DNA of 64,000 nucleotides from Azolla caroliniana (lineage: Eukaryota > Polypodiophyta): contig JBHGNT010000005.1 of the NCBI GenBank assembly GCA_043228905.1, positions 7,130,001 to 7,194,000 of the forward strand. The letters run 5' to 3'. The position numbers and the translations under genes are program-made. Positions 35,931 to 48,482 of the stretch are shown one piece after another. Position 1 is the stretch's first letter. The number at the start of each line of letters is the position of its first letter. The notes beneath the pieces are model-generated. The model was not told the DNA's origin. It was given only the letters and a program-made list of their open reading frames with translations, and made no database searches.

Positions 35931-38900
35931 CGATGATGATGAAGAAGATGATGATGATGATGGCGGTGGTGGTGAAGAAGAAGAAGAGGAGGAGGAGGAG
36001 GATGACAACGATAACGATGATGATGAACAAGTGAAGGAAGGAATTTTGTTCCGATTGGGAGGTAAGATCGATCCCCTTGCTTTAGCAGAAGAAGAGCTTT
36101 CAGGTATTCAACCTTATCAGCAATTTGAGCGACTCGAATATGAAGCTCTCGCTGCTCAGAAGAGGAAACGAGCCCTCCTTCAGAAGAAAAATACACAAGA
36201 GCAAAGCGGATCGAAAAGCAAAGGCTTGTTTGGTGTCGATGTTGATGACATTCTACAAATATCAAAGAATCCAAGTAAAGTTTCGTGAAATAAGATTTCG
36301 GTTTACTTCATTTTCTCACGTGTTTTGTATTTTGAATTCCATACATGCATGAAAATCTGATGAACTATTACTCTTCACTTCTGTTTGTTTATTGCTTTTA
36401 ATATACATACATACATTGAAAAACAGAAAGATAACGGATTTGTCTTCACATACATGTTTTGCTTTCAAAAAGTGTAAAAAGTTACACCGTTTATGAACAA
36501 CAAACCAAATTACTGGTTAAATTTGAGATATTTTCTGGCGGCATTAACTCTGATCTTACTTTCGTGTGTATAAAAATCTCGTAAAAATATAGTTTTATGA
36601 AGAGAAACATATAAAGCATTACTGGTTTAGATAGATTGTTTTTGTGTTGTTAGCCAGTAAAAATATACTATATTGCTGTTCATTGTGTTGGATTTGGTCC
36701 TTACATTATTGCTTAATATGTCATTTAGTATTATCTTCAGGAGCGAAAGATTTAGGGATCAACACTATCTTAATGGGTTTTCTGTATAGGCATGGATCCT
36801 GATCCATCAACACTTGATGCAATATGGGAGGGTTTCGGATATGGCATCCGTCGTGGTCGGAAACGGAAGCGGAAACAAAGGAAACAGAAACGGAAATCAG
36901 ATCCCGAGATCACAAAGAAGCTTGGTGAAGCGAATCTTCTTTATGCCATGGGTCAATATGAACAAGCCTTGCACCTTCTACAAGAAGTTATTTGTTTGGT
37001 GCCCAACATGCCTGAACCCTATCATACAATGGGTCTAATTTATAACTCTATGGGAAATAGGAAGAAAGCCATAAGCTTCTATATGCTAGCAGCACATCTA
37101 AGGCCAAAGGATGTATCTCTTTGGAAGAGACTCACGGCATGGTCTTTGGAGGAAGGGCTAAGCACAGGGCAAGCGATTTATTGCCTTAAGAGGGCTATGA
37201 AAGCTGATCAAGAGGATGTTCTTGTCAAGCTAGAACTTGCATCCTTCTACGCCGAGCTGAAGGAATACACTAAAGCAGCAGAAACATATGATGCCATTTT
37301 AGCTCTTCATCCCACTGATGTGGAAGTATGCAAGATGGCAGCCCAAATGCGTGTAAAGAGTGGGCGAACAGATGAAGCAATCAACACTCTTCGGAAGATG
37401 ATAGATGAACATCCGACAGAGGCCGACTTGACGGTAGTAAATCTGTTAGCTGATTTATACATGGAGAAGAGAGATTTCTCCTCTTCAATCTCATGCCTTG
37501 AAGACGCCCGGAGGCTTTACTGTGCTGGTCAAGGGCTTTCTGTTGATCTGGCAGTAAAAGCTGGGATTTGTCATGCACATCTTGGCAACGATGAGGTGGC
37601 AAAAGAATATTTTCTAGCTTTAGGGAAAGAATTGGCTGAGGAGTTCCCAGACCTTATCATGCAAGTTGCCGATACATACAATGAGCTTAAAAACCACCCA
37701 ATTGCACTTGTATATTATTCGATGCTAGAAGGAATCACAGCCTGTCAGAATAAAGTCTTGTGGGCAAAGATGGCTGAGTGCCACCTAGCAATGAAGGAAG
37801 GTATAAAGGCAATTAGTTTGTATCACAAAGCACTGATGGATACCCCAGATGATGTACAATTGCGTTTAACACTTGCATCAGTGCTCATTGAGATGGATAA
37901 GGTGGAAGACGCATTGGGTATACTTATCCCACCCGAGGATTCAAATCGTGAAGAACAATCTTGGTGGTCAGATGGAAAGCTTGTATTGATGCTAGCAAAG
38001 GCCTATGATTTGACAAAGAGCTATGATTTGTATCTCGATACTATTGTTCCTCTTCTCAAGACAGCATTGGAAGCCGAACTTCACAATCAAAACATAAAGG
38101 GGGGTAAGAAACGTCTCTCAAAAAGTGTTCTAGTCGCCAGAGCAAAATGGCTAGATGGGCTCAGTGATGCATTCTTTCATGTCAATCCTATAATACCGAA
38201 TAGGGAAAGAAACAAGGCTGCAAGGGCAAAGAAGGCATTAGCAAAGATAGAAGCTGAAAAAGAAGAGAAGAGAGCCGCTGTATTAGCAGCAGGTCTCGAT
38301 TGGCATAGTGAAGAGGATCTCAAACCAGATATAGTTGAGATAGAGCCAAAGCCACAACCTCTCCCAAATTTGTTTGATAAAGAAGAACATCTTGAGATGT
38401 TGATAAAGGTATGCAAGCTTCTAAGTATGAGTAAGCGGTATGGTGAGGCTTTAGAGATAATCAACCAAGGTGTGAAGATTAGCCATCCGAATGTCGTGAG
38501 TAAAAGAGCCGAATTACGAGCTCTTGGGGCCGAGGTAACTTTGAGGGCCAAAGATACAAGACATGGCTATGATTGTGTCCGTTATATGGTCCAACAACAG
38601 CCGTATAGTGTGAGTGCTTGGAACTGGTATTATCAAGCCCTTTCCAGGTTAGAGTTTAAGGTTCCAAAACACGGGAAGTTTCTATTGAGTATTCGGAATA
38701 AATATGCTGATTGTGTCCCTCCAATGATCATTTGTGGCCACCAATTCTCAATGATTAGCCAGCCTCAGGGAGCCTTGAGAGAATATTTGCAAGCATGCAA
38801 GCTGCAACCAGAAGACCCATTTATCAATCTATGTGTGGGTATCTCGCTCATCAACCTCTCTCTTGGGTTCAGATTGACAAATCGAAATCAGTGCGTCCTG

Positions 38901-39242
38901 CAAGGGTTTGCATTTTTGCATAAGTATCAGAAACTTTGTGAGCATAGCCAAGAATCCAACTATAACCTCGCAAGAGCCTATCATCACATCGGGTTTGTAA
39001 CTATAGCTGTACATTACTATGAGAAGGTACTTTCATATTACGAGAAGCACTCGACAGTGAATGTGTCAAACGATTCATATGTTATGTCCGGCAGTGCAGA
39101 CGAGGTGATGGCAACCGGTAATGAGATTGAGGGGGTTTGTGACTTGCGCCGAGAGGCTGCATACAACTTGCACTTGATCTATAAAAAGAGTGGTGCGGTC
39201 CATCTTGCAAGGCATCTGTTGCAAGATTATTGCTCTATTTAG
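35713..39242 (+). CDS. TFIIIC subunit, TPR protein (TFC4/GTF3C3-like)
   Basis: Two exons, 35713-36274 and 36790-39242, give 1004 aa. Start: the first ATG after an in-frame TAG about 27 bp upstream. Seen: an acidic N-terminus encoded by GAA/GAT repeats (about residues 5-110), the conserved block GIQPYQQFERLEYEALA (about 135-151), a basic run RGRKRKRKQRKQKRK (about 209-223), then tandem TPR units from about 230 (ANLLYAMGQYEQAL; YHTMGLIYNSMGNRKKAISFY) and a second TPR region at the C-terminus. This order (acidic N-term, QPYEQFERLEYEALA, TPRs) is that of the TFIIIC 131-kDa subunit (yeast Tfc4, human GTF3C3). That subunit binds the A-box side of tRNA-type promoters and recruits TFIIIB for RNA polymerase III. 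The acid tract is unusually long and simple and is likely length-variable. The intron falls just before the MDPDPSTLDAIWEGF segment, and joining across it reproduces the family order. Confidence 0.95.
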
Positions 39243-39825
39243 AACCTTATCCAAATAGATTGCTACGGCAATGGAGAGAAAGCTTGTTCTTTTTTGCCAC
39301 AATCTATTTGTGAGGATATGAACTAAAGATGGAAAATATTCATTGTAAAAGATATACATTACATGATGATTATAGTGATGTTCTTTTAACAAAAAATGAT
39401 ATCAACCTAGGGCCATCGTGTGAAAATATTTTATTAAATTGTACAATACAGAATAGCCTACTTAGATTATAGCACAAAGTGGTGATGCTAAAGAGACAGG
39501 TAATATGCATCATGTTCACTTATTAAACACGTTTGAATCACAATAATATTACTGATACTGAATTCAAACTCTTTATAATAGAACAACTGATAAAGAGCCC
39601 AGAAAGATGAATATTGATATATAGATAAAAGAACTTTAGCTTCCATAGAGGTGGTCAATATTGATCAATGGGACTTTGATATATACAAATTTTCTTGATC
39701 TCTTTCCTAAGAAGGAATATATATACTTGGAAGTAGGAAATACAAAGTTTCTACGCAGGCATACATATATAAAAATCTTCTAGGTGATCTCTCAAGTATG
39801 ATACTCTAAAGTTTTTTGTCTCCTC

Positions 39826-40023
39826 TTAATATGTCATCATAGATTTCTTGAATTTCATTATATGCCAAGCCTGTAAAAAGCAAGTGTATTCATCCTCTAG
39901 GCCTTCATCACACACCTTACAAGCCTTTATATTTGACATATTTTGATGCCATAATCCAACTTCAATACCTAGCTTGTATGATTTGAGTGCAAAAGAGTAT
40001 GATCTACAAGAGCTAGTACTCAT
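39826..40023 (-). pseudogene. LINE zinc-binding C-terminal relic
   Basis: The minus frame reads LKSYKLGIEVGLW...CKVCDEGLEDEYTCFLQAW. This is the L-R-x-x-x-H-x-L-x-IE-x-GR...C-x2-C...E(D)E-x-H/Y...C pattern found at the C-terminus of some plant LINE-type proteins. A longer relative is at 54073-54552. Only a fragment survives. Confidence 0.5.
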
Positions 40024-40840
40024 GTTGGTAATGAGATGAATTGATTATTGGAAAGGTGGTTTTAAAAGATGCAAACTCATCCAAAACTTCAATATGCTGG
40101 AGAATTATCACTTACACACTCACATACGAATAAAGTTGTGGTTGGGAATGAGACAACATTGTCTTTAAAAATAAAGTGCACATATCATAACACTTACTTT
40201 TGCAAACATCATTCAATGGAAAATAAGTTTAAAACCTTTTTGGAGGGAGGAACATACGATAACATACTTGAGAAAGGGATGAGATTGTGTATAAATGAGG
40301 AACATGAATTCTTACTAAAAAGAATCAGGTAAATCAAAATATAGACTATAGTGAAACTGGTAAACGAATGATGAAAGGTAAATGAAAATGAAAACTCTCA
40401 AAAATGGTGAAGAGCTTCAATATTACATGGTGGTCGCAAATACATATATAGCTCACATAAAAAAGAGAAGTGCTTAAACAATATTCTCATAAGCATGCAA
40501 TTAACAGCTATAAAACTTGCCCACAAAACTGAATTCTGAATTCGACCATGTCCAATGTTTCGTATCTTGTATTTCTACATTAAGTTGTCTCTTTTTCTAC
40601 AATAAATATAATACTATTTACAATTTATTCTTGTATTTCTACATTAAGTTGTCTCTTTTTCAACATAAAATTTCAGATTGCATTTCAATGTTTTTGTTCA
40701 TTTTTTGGCACGGCAAGGATTGTTAAAATTTCTGTCTAATGGTTTTCTTTGTGCATTAACAATAATCAATTCTATTACCATTTTTCAACAAGAAAACTAT
40801 ATAATTACTATCCTCCTGAAAGATATAAAGTGAGCATTTT

Positions 40841-41156
40841 CCAGCTGAATTATCTTAAAAACCAATTACAGATAATAGGTTGTCTATATCTAAAGTACAT
40901 ATAGAAGCAACACCACCCAAGTGGGGTTTTTTATTGGAATTATTAACCCAGAAAATGGGTTCCTTTCTATAGAAATTGCAAACTCAAATAATAATAATCC
41001 AGCTGAATTATCTTAAAAACCAATTACAGATAATAGGTTGTCTATATCTAAAGTACAAATAGAAGCAACGTCACCCAAGTGGGGGTTTTTTATTGGAATT
41101 ACTAACCCAGAAAATGGGTTCCTTTCTATAAGAACTGCAAACTCAAATAATAATAA
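40841..41156. repeat. Tandem duplication, 158-bp period, two units
   Basis: Units 40841-40998 and 40999-41156 are nearly identical, starting CCAGCTGAATTATC and ending CAAATAATAATAA. Differences are a handful of substitutions and one or two single-base indels, indicating a fairly young duplication. Confidence 0.9.
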
Positions 41157-41726
41157 CCGTAGGTTCTCTTACTCCACATTACTTAGGGGTGGTGCTTGGC
41201 CCTAAGTTTATAAGCAACAAAATAAACATCTTACTTTGCATTCACATCTTGAAACAACGAACATCAGGATATCTGAGGGGTGATGTGGACACCTGCATTA
41301 TGTGTACGTTACTTCGATATTGGCATATGTCTACCTATATCTATACAAAACTCAACGTAATAAAGAAGATGTTTAATATATTGATTGTGCATATCATGCA
41401 AAAACAACAAATTTAGTCTTACAATTTTACATTCAAGTGCCAATAAAAAATATCAATGGTAGTAGCAGCATTCCATCGACCTATTACATTGGCTTGTGAA
41501 CTCAACCAATCTCTCTTAATATTCGAACTTTGGTTTGTTTATCTTATACATTGACTGGTGGAATTCACTATATGGTGTGAGGTCTTTTATGTAATCATAT
41601 ATCCTTCATGTTGCAATCAAGTAAAGAGATTCTTTACCATTAGAATCAGAACATACATAATCATGAGATGATTCATGATTTCCAAACACGTGCACATATA
41701 CATACATATATATATATATATATATC

Positions 41727-44700
41727 TTACCATCTCCTCACCAGTGATGACAACAGCTGCAAAAAGAAACGCAAAACTTTAGCCAATACAAACAATCATT
41801 CATATGGATTTCTAACAAGGTCAGAGACAAGGATTCTTTAGTTTAGCTTCCCATTTTATTTTTTTCAGTGCACATTAGTAGTAAACTCTTAATAGACATG
41901 GATATAATTTCAAAAAAACCCGAAATTAATGGTTCATCAAACATATGTCTAAGGTATAGAAATTGCACAAAACCCGGAAAAAAAACAATTAAACCCTAAG
42001 CCCTGAAAACCTATACACTAACACGCATTAACTTTAAAACAAATACATTATTCTAAGAAATTTCAGGAAGTATTTTTATATTTCAGAAAACCTGGAATAG
42101 TTCAAAAATGCTGCCTTTTCTGTTCCCGTTGCCTTTATTATTTTCTTTCTTCTCATACGGGAACACGACTGCAACAGATGCCCTCCATCCAACCAACAGA
42201 ACAAGGGTACTTGCCATCGAAACAATAATAAATGGTTGGGCGGGAACATGACCTGATGTCACCCCACGGATAACTAAAGCCATCTGTAACATGATGGTAC
42301 ACTCTATATCAAAAATCTGAAAGCGTCATCTCTTATACATCCATCAAAAGGCCACTTCCTCACAAAGTTAAATGAAACATGATGATGTGTATATCTTAGT
42401 GGTAATGCTTATGTCTTAAAATTTATAAGCTTCAGGTCATGAGTTCCCTTGAGTCCATCGCAATTGATGGGTCTAAAAGCATTCATGTTTTTAGTTTTAA
42501 GATCATGATATATGCTAAATATTTTATTCTCCTAAAAATGGCATCCCAATTTCATTTTCCATGCCAAAAATACTGGACTTGGTTTTTTCCTGACATATCA
42601 AGCAGTAGAGTTTCCCACTGTTTGCAAATTAATTAATAATATACAGGAAAAAACAACAAAATATCCCTAATTTGTTGGGTATAGGAGAAACACTAGAATA
42701 CTCCTACAGTTTCCAATTTTAATACCAGAATACCCTAATATGGTATAACATTGACTACTGTGTTAACTCTTGTGAAAACTTAAAGAGTATTATGGCAAAC
42801 ATCCAAAAGATTGGGGAATACTGGATTTCCAAAATACTTACAGGGATGCCCACTGCCCACGATTTAAGAGTTGCAATCATAGCCTTTGAAAATCCATTCA
42901 CACCTTGTCCTTCGGGTCCATAACCACCCAAAAGATATGCTCCTAGAAGCCAACCTAGAAAAAGAGTCCCAATGGAAAACAAATTACGAGCAGTTTATTA
43001 TCAAACGCCTATTTAGCCAGAATGTTCTGCGATTCATACATTCACTTATATTAAGGCCATGATATTCCTTCTTTTACCGTGAGTGAGTTATATCACCATA
43101 AATCAATCTATAAAGCCAATTGCTAGTTAGTGAAATGAAAGTCTATTATTATACCTTCAATAGTGAAATGAGGATTCAGAAAATGTGTTTCACCTGCAAT
43201 AAATGGATCGGCTGTTCGAAATGCATCGAAATCAAGGACCGACATACCATGGCTTAACCGACCTATCGCAGCAAATGTTAGCAAAGCTATAATGTCGCCG
43301 CCAACAAGAAATCCTACTCGGCTGCAAAACAAGGAGCTCTTAAGATATGATTGCCACTACTTTTGACTTGAGATCACCATGAGTGCTTTGTGAATAATCT
43401 TTGAGGAAATTTTCACATCTAGGGAACGTTCTTTCTCATAAATTAGGCGCCCAAGATGCCTTTGAATGCTTTTTGAGAAAAGAACAAATATGGGTTTAAA
43501 GTGCATTTTGTCGATATTGGAGAGAAAATGAATCACAATTGCCTGTTTTAAACATAGTGCACAGAATGTTTGATAAGAATCATAAATTATGCGGCTAAAA
43601 CAATTGAAATCATTTGTGGGGGAAAACAAATCACAATTGTGGCTTCAAGATGAATTTTGCAATCACTTTCCAAGAAAAACATATCACAATTACAGCTTTT
43701 TTAATTGCATTGCAAGGAGTATTGAGACAAAATCACAAGTAGGGGTTTAAGATGTGCATTGCATGGGACTATATCAGTCAAAGATTCTCTAATTGCATCT
43801 AATATTTGTGATCTGCCTTGTATGGTTTCCCAGGTTGAGCAATGTGTTTCGTATGATTGTAATTTTTTAGTACGTACAAGTTTAGAATCATTAATCTTAA
43901 AGCTTTGACATAGTTATCAGTTTTATGAGTATCATGATGTGTGGACTATGTACTGCATGTATGCCCTTATGTACTACAAACTATTATGTAGGTTTGTTCC
44001 TATGCATATAATATATCCTCGATAAATGTTTGAGTTCCTTTTCAGTTTCCTTGTGTTGGAGCAGTGTTTCCCCCATTGCTATTTCTTAGTATTTCCATTG
44101 CTGCGACAACTATGGTATGTCTGTGTGCATAAATTATACATGTATCATATTATATATCCACATCCATAATATACAAATATGCAGATGGATATGCATATGC
44201 GTATACACTCATACAGGTAGCATGTCTTGATATACGGTAACATGTCATATGTTATATGTATACACACACACACACACTGCAATGCACCAATACACCTGGA
44301 TCAAACATTAAAACATCAAAAGAACAAACGTAATTTAGTGGAGATACATGTACACACAATGTCTAAATGTATGCATATGCATATATAGAGACAATACATA
44401 ATCACACGTACACACTCACTGGATTGTATCTATACACACATATACACATACACACGTGCATACATAGAACAGGTATGAATATATGCACACACATATAAAC
44501 GATACATATAATACATAAATATACCCATACATTCATATAATATATATGCACAAAGTATGGCATGATAACTTCAAAATAATCAAAATAGAGAAATTTACCC
44601 CCAAGAAGAATCATTGGATGAAGAATTTGTTGATCTATCCACCTTGGCAACCCCTTCAACTGAGACATTCTCGTCTTCGACAAAGACTGTTTGAAGAGAA

Positions 44701-44948
44701 GACGAAGACTCCGATGATGCGGGAGTTGTTCTGATCTTAGTGGTGGCGGTGGTAGAAGAAGAAGAAGAAGTATTAGACTTGTTGACGTCTGATCCGGCTC
44801 TGACACTTAGTGGGCGACTGTTGTGAAGAGAAACAGAGGTAGTCATGCTCTTCAAGTTCATGGAGGACGATATCCTGAGGTTCTTTGAGGAAAGGGAGCA
44901 TTGCAGAGGGAGTCTTGGCAGGGAGAGGAAGGCATGAGTTGCCACCAT
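41727..44948 (-). CDS. DUF3054 membrane protein, plastid-targeted
   Basis: Five minus-strand exons, 44948-44599, 43321-43194, 42954-42842, 42283-42092 and 41756-41727, give 270 aa in continuous phase. Seen: a Ser/Thr-rich first 115 residues with few acids near the start (transit-peptide-like), then GRVGFLVGGDIIALLTFAAIG (117-137), RTADPFIAGWLLGAYLLGGYG, a KSWAVGIP motif, and a hydrophobic segment VSMASTLVLLVGW, ending SLVRRW. These match the plant and bacterial DUF3054 family. Its function is unknown; predicted multi-pass membrane topology and chloroplast targeting are family-level expectations. Start: the ATG at 44948 gives MVATHAF, a typical transit-peptide start; an in-frame ATG at 45011 would add 21 residues. 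The final exon has only 27 coding bases plus the stop. A (GT)n microsatellite lies about 100 bp upstream. Confidence 0.9.
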
Positions 44949-46000
44949 AGCTGTCCACTGATCGATCGATAACAGGCTCGGTCGGTCGGTATTGCCTTTT
45001 TTTTCCTTCAATAATCTCTGTCTCCTCTGTTTTCTCTTTCTTTCTCGCGTGTGTGTGTGTGTGTGTGTGTGTGTGAAATGAAGAAGAAAAAGAAGAAGTA
45101 AACCAATCCTGCAGAAATATATACGTATATGTATGTAGCCTACAATCTCACTGAAACTAATTTACAAAATTGGCCCACCGTTTCCAAGCCCCCCAAAGAA
45201 AGAAATTAGCCCCCTCCCTCCACTTTATGACTTTTTATATGGACCCGACCGACAGTGCCCTTTTCCCGAGCTTTCCTGCTCGCTCTGCTTCCGGTAACAG
45301 AACAGCCCGCCGGTTTCGGCCGAATCTTTCACATGCTATTTCATCCCCGGGTCTCCTCTCCTTCCACAAATAGCCCGATGGTCCCATTGAAACTTCACAA
45401 ACTCGACAAACACCCGTTTTGTCGCACTTCACGTGCGGCTCGTTACGAAAATAGCCCAGTGGGTTTCGTCACGATCACAACCTTGTTTGTTTCTTTATTT
45501 CTTGAGCTTCTTGGGTTTCGTTCTCAAAACATGTCAGCAATTTCGTTGGGATTACAAAGTTCGCCTCAACTATTGCATAGGTGTTGTAAATTGATATTGT
45601 TTCATATGCTTTCTTTAGTTCTGTTTTGAATAATGGCCCAATAGGTTTCATTGAATTTAACACTACATATTTCCCGAGCTTCTTGTCGCAGCTTATTGAT
45701 TTGACAAAGTTGACATTGTTTCTTTGCCTTCAAAGAAAGGGGCTCACCATTGATAACCTTTATAGCAAGCATGTTTTGGTATGGTCCATTTTATCAGTCA
45801 TGATTGCCAAATACTTATCATATTTAAAGTCCATTTTTTATGATGTGCCATAGACATATCATGATTCAAATTTTGATTCACTAGATGGGTGGAGAGAGAT
45901 GGGAAATATTGAATGAGCTAACCACATAGCAAGACAATAGTAGCAAAAAGGTGGTATGCCTTTAGATAACGACGAGAGAGAGAGAGAGAGAGGCCCAAAT

Positions 46001-46285
46001 GGATGTAGCTCAGTTGGTAAGGTTGCCTGATGGAGACCAGGAGCTCATGGGTTCAACCCCTACATTCCATGAGAGACAAATGCCTAGATGGATGTAGCTC
46101 AATTGGTAAGGTTGCTCGATGGGAATCCGAAGGTCATCGGTCCACTACATTTCATGATGGCATCTAGTAGTAAATTAAGAGACGTCAATGGAGTAAAAGA
46201 TAGGTGAGAACATCGGGTTTCGAATCCAAGACATAGGATTAGTAGGGTAATCACTTACTACTAGGGTAAACTAATAAAAGATAAA
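46001..46285 (+). mobile_element. tRNA-derived SINE-like units (two heads)
   Basis: 46001-46068 is tRNA-like. GGATGTA pairs with TACATTC as an acceptor stem (one G-T pair), GTAGCTCAGTTGG is an A-box and GGGTTCAACCCC a B-box/T-arm. The D-stem partner is lost, so it is not a working tRNA. A second head begins at 46090 with a damaged B-box. The following body (to about 46285) has another B-box-like GGTTTCGAATCC. A (GA)n run and GCCCAAAT precede the first head. Confidence 0.65.
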
Positions 46286-46439
46286 AAAGGGAGAGACTAT
46301 TAATCTTTTGTATAATTGTTTTTAACGTTGAAGAAAAATGGAGAATACATCATTCTAATAATGGATGGTGATAGATCTTAAAATGTAATTAGCCTTATAA
46401 ATTGCCACTTGTAGCGAAGGTTTTCATTTAAAGAGTTTT

Positions 46440-47200
46440 GATCGGTTGTTTGTCTTTGAGATTAGCTCTAAAGTGGTGTGAACTAGCAATGGGCAATTAC
46501 TTCTTTTGTATTGTTCAAATGGAAGATAATACTCATCATTTCATACAATGTCCAATTGCTTGTCATATTTGGAGTTACATTTAACAATTGGCAACGGTTC
46601 GGTTTGAACCGAATCGAACCACAAAACCGTGGCTTGATGGTTCGGTTCGGTTCAAGTTCAGGTTTTTTAAACGGTTCGGTTTGGTTTCAACTGTTAGAAA
46701 CCCCAGTTTAAATGGTTTAACAGTTTTTAATATATATATATTTACACAATCTTTTCATTTTTGGACCTTATTCTCACATTTTAGGAACATCTTTAAATTT
46801 TTAAAATAATGAAATATTTTAAATTTAAAAATTTAAAAAAATAAAATTTGACCTAAGTTGAAAAAACCGAAACCGAACCACGAAACCATGGTTTTAACAA
46901 TTTAAACTTTTTTTAATGGTTCGGTTCATGTTTCAAACTTTCTAAACGGTTTGATTTTGACCCTCTCAAACCGAGCCGTTGTCGATTGTTAGTTACATTT
47001 CTTAAATTTGGCAAGTTTTATCACGGTGTTATTTGACGCCTAGACAATGGGTGTTTGCACAATTCACACAGGTTGACCCAAATTTAGAGATGGAGACATT
47101 TTCTTATTTTTGAGGTGGATTGCGTCATACTTGGGATATACGCATTGCTTTTGTATTTGATGGTAGGCATGTAGTCAAAGCATATAAAGGAAAGTTGAAA
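46440..47200 (+). pseudogene. LINE zf-RVT relic interrupted by hAT element
   Basis: Before the element, 46500-46575 reads C-x-VQMEDNTHHFIQCPIACHIWS. After it (about 47090-47160) come FLRWI and TWDIRIAFVFDGR-like remnants. Together these match the Cys/His/Trp region and tail of a plant LINE open reading frame, in + orientation. The 46582-46991 insertion splits it, with its 8-bp duplication intact. Confidence 0.6.
46582..46991. mobile_element. hAT-type MITE, family CAACGG, copy 2 (410 bp)
   Basis: Termini TAACAATTGGCAACGG and CCGTTGTCGATTGTTA are inverted (14 of 16 bases). The 8-bp duplication GTTACATT is at 46574-46581 and 46992-46999. The subterminal region is rich in CGGTTCGGTTT and AAACCGAACC words. 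No transposase. Confidence 0.85.
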
Positions 47201-47710
47201 GGAGTATTAATGTGGCAAATCTCTTTATTTGAGCAAATGGAAATTCTTTCCTCAATGGAGTGTTCGTGTTGCCTATTGACAATTCAACGTATTCCATTAC
47301 CCGTGTAGTTAGTGAGTTATCATACTCCATTGTGACATCCATTCTAAATAGTGTTTTTCACATGCATTTATTAATATAATTGTGTGTTTTCACCAGAGAG
47401 AGAGAGAATATGTTGTAAAGTTAAAAAGACTTTTTTTGTGGCACTTAACATTGCTAGACAAGTCATGAAATCTCAACCATGAAGAGAGAGAGAGCTCTGC
47501 AAGGTCACATATCATCATATTCACCATTTGAATTGGTGTGTAGGGTGGCATTGAGGTCGGAGTCACAATAGAGTAGTATTTAGATCTTTAGATAGAAAGC
47601 TTCAATACTTTGTAGTTAGTCATGGTGGTGTTTTTTTTTACTTTCATAATGAAAACCATTATTTACGAGGAGAGAGAGTGAGTGAGTAAGTGAGAGACAC
47701 GCGTAGAAAG

Positions 47711-48125
47711 ATGTATGTAGCTCAGTTAGTAAGGTCACCCAATGGAGATTAGGACGTCATGTGTTCAAACCCTTACTTTCGACGGTGACATTTAGTAAAA
47801 TAAGAGGTTATGCATGAAGTAATAGAGAGGTGAGAAAATATAGTCTCAAACCCAACACCTAGGTTTAGGTGTTTAACAACTTACCACTAGGATAAGGTAA
47901 CTACGAGAGAGAGGGAGAGAAGAGCCCAAATGGATGTAGCTCAGTTGGTAAGGTTGTCCAACAAAAATCAAGAGGTCATGGGTTCAACCCCAACATTCCA
48001 ACAATGGCATTTAGTAAATTAAGAGATTTGTATTAGATGAAGTATCTAATAGAGAGGTAAGAAAATTACAAAAGACATAATGCTGGTAGTGTAAAAAGTT
48101 ACCATTAGGGCAAGCTAATGACGAC
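47711..48125 (+). mobile_element. tRNA-derived SINE-like units, tandem pair
   Basis: Heads at 47711-47780 and 47932-47999 (221 bp apart) repeat the tRNA-like sequence of 46001, with A-box TAGCTCAGTTRGT and B-box GTTCAA(A)CCC. The bodies share AGTAAA...AAGAG...AGAGAGGTGAG and end in an ACTAGGATAAGGTAACTACGA-type tail (20 bases plus one) that leads into (GA)n. The repeat unit thus includes the GA tract. Confidence 0.6.
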
Positions 48126-48482
48126 GAGAAAGAGAGACCAAAAGGTCATGGGTTAAACACCAACATTCAACATTATATCATGCTCGTTCGTTCGTGACAA
48201 GAGAGAGAGAGACCAAAAGGTCATGGGTTCAACCCCTACTGACGACGAGAAAGAGAGACCAAAAGGTCATGGGTTAAACACCAACATTCAACATTATATC
48301 ATGCTCGTTCGTTCGTGACAAGAGAGAGAGAGACCAAAAGGTCATGGGTTCAACCCCTACTGACGACGAGAAAGAGAGACCAAAAGGTCATGGGTTCAAC
48401 ACCAACATTCAACATTATATCATGCTCGTTCGTTCGTGACAAGAGAGAGAGAGAGACCAAAAGGTCACGGGTTCAACCCCTA
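48120..48482 (+). repeat. 121-bp minisatellite, three units
   Basis: Units start at 48120, 48241 and 48362 (GACGACGAGAAAGAGAGACC). Each contains two copies of the ACCAAAAGGTCAYGGGTT half of the tRNA-like head, plus CATGCTCGTTCGTTCGTGAC. The array grew from the 3' end of the SINE-like units. It ends in CTCGTTCGACGAACGAG, a near-perfect palindrome. Confidence 0.85.

Larger units (their letters stand above)
39243..41726. other. Gene-free interval between TFIIIC-subunit and DUF3054 genes
   Basis: The two genes converge here. It holds their 3' flanks, a LINE relic (39826-40023) and a two-unit tandem duplication (40841-41156). Nothing else was recognised. Confidence 0.6.

Noticed and set aside
35596-36274. 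Minus-strand Ile-rich, Ser-rich and His-rich ORFs
   Set aside because: These are antisense readings of the GAA/GAT acidic tract of the TFIIIC-subunit exon.
46001-46068. Functional tRNA gene
   Set aside because: The acceptor and T-arm pair, but the D-stem has lost its partner and the anticodon loop is malformed; related decayed copies repeat nearby, so it is a SINE-type head.
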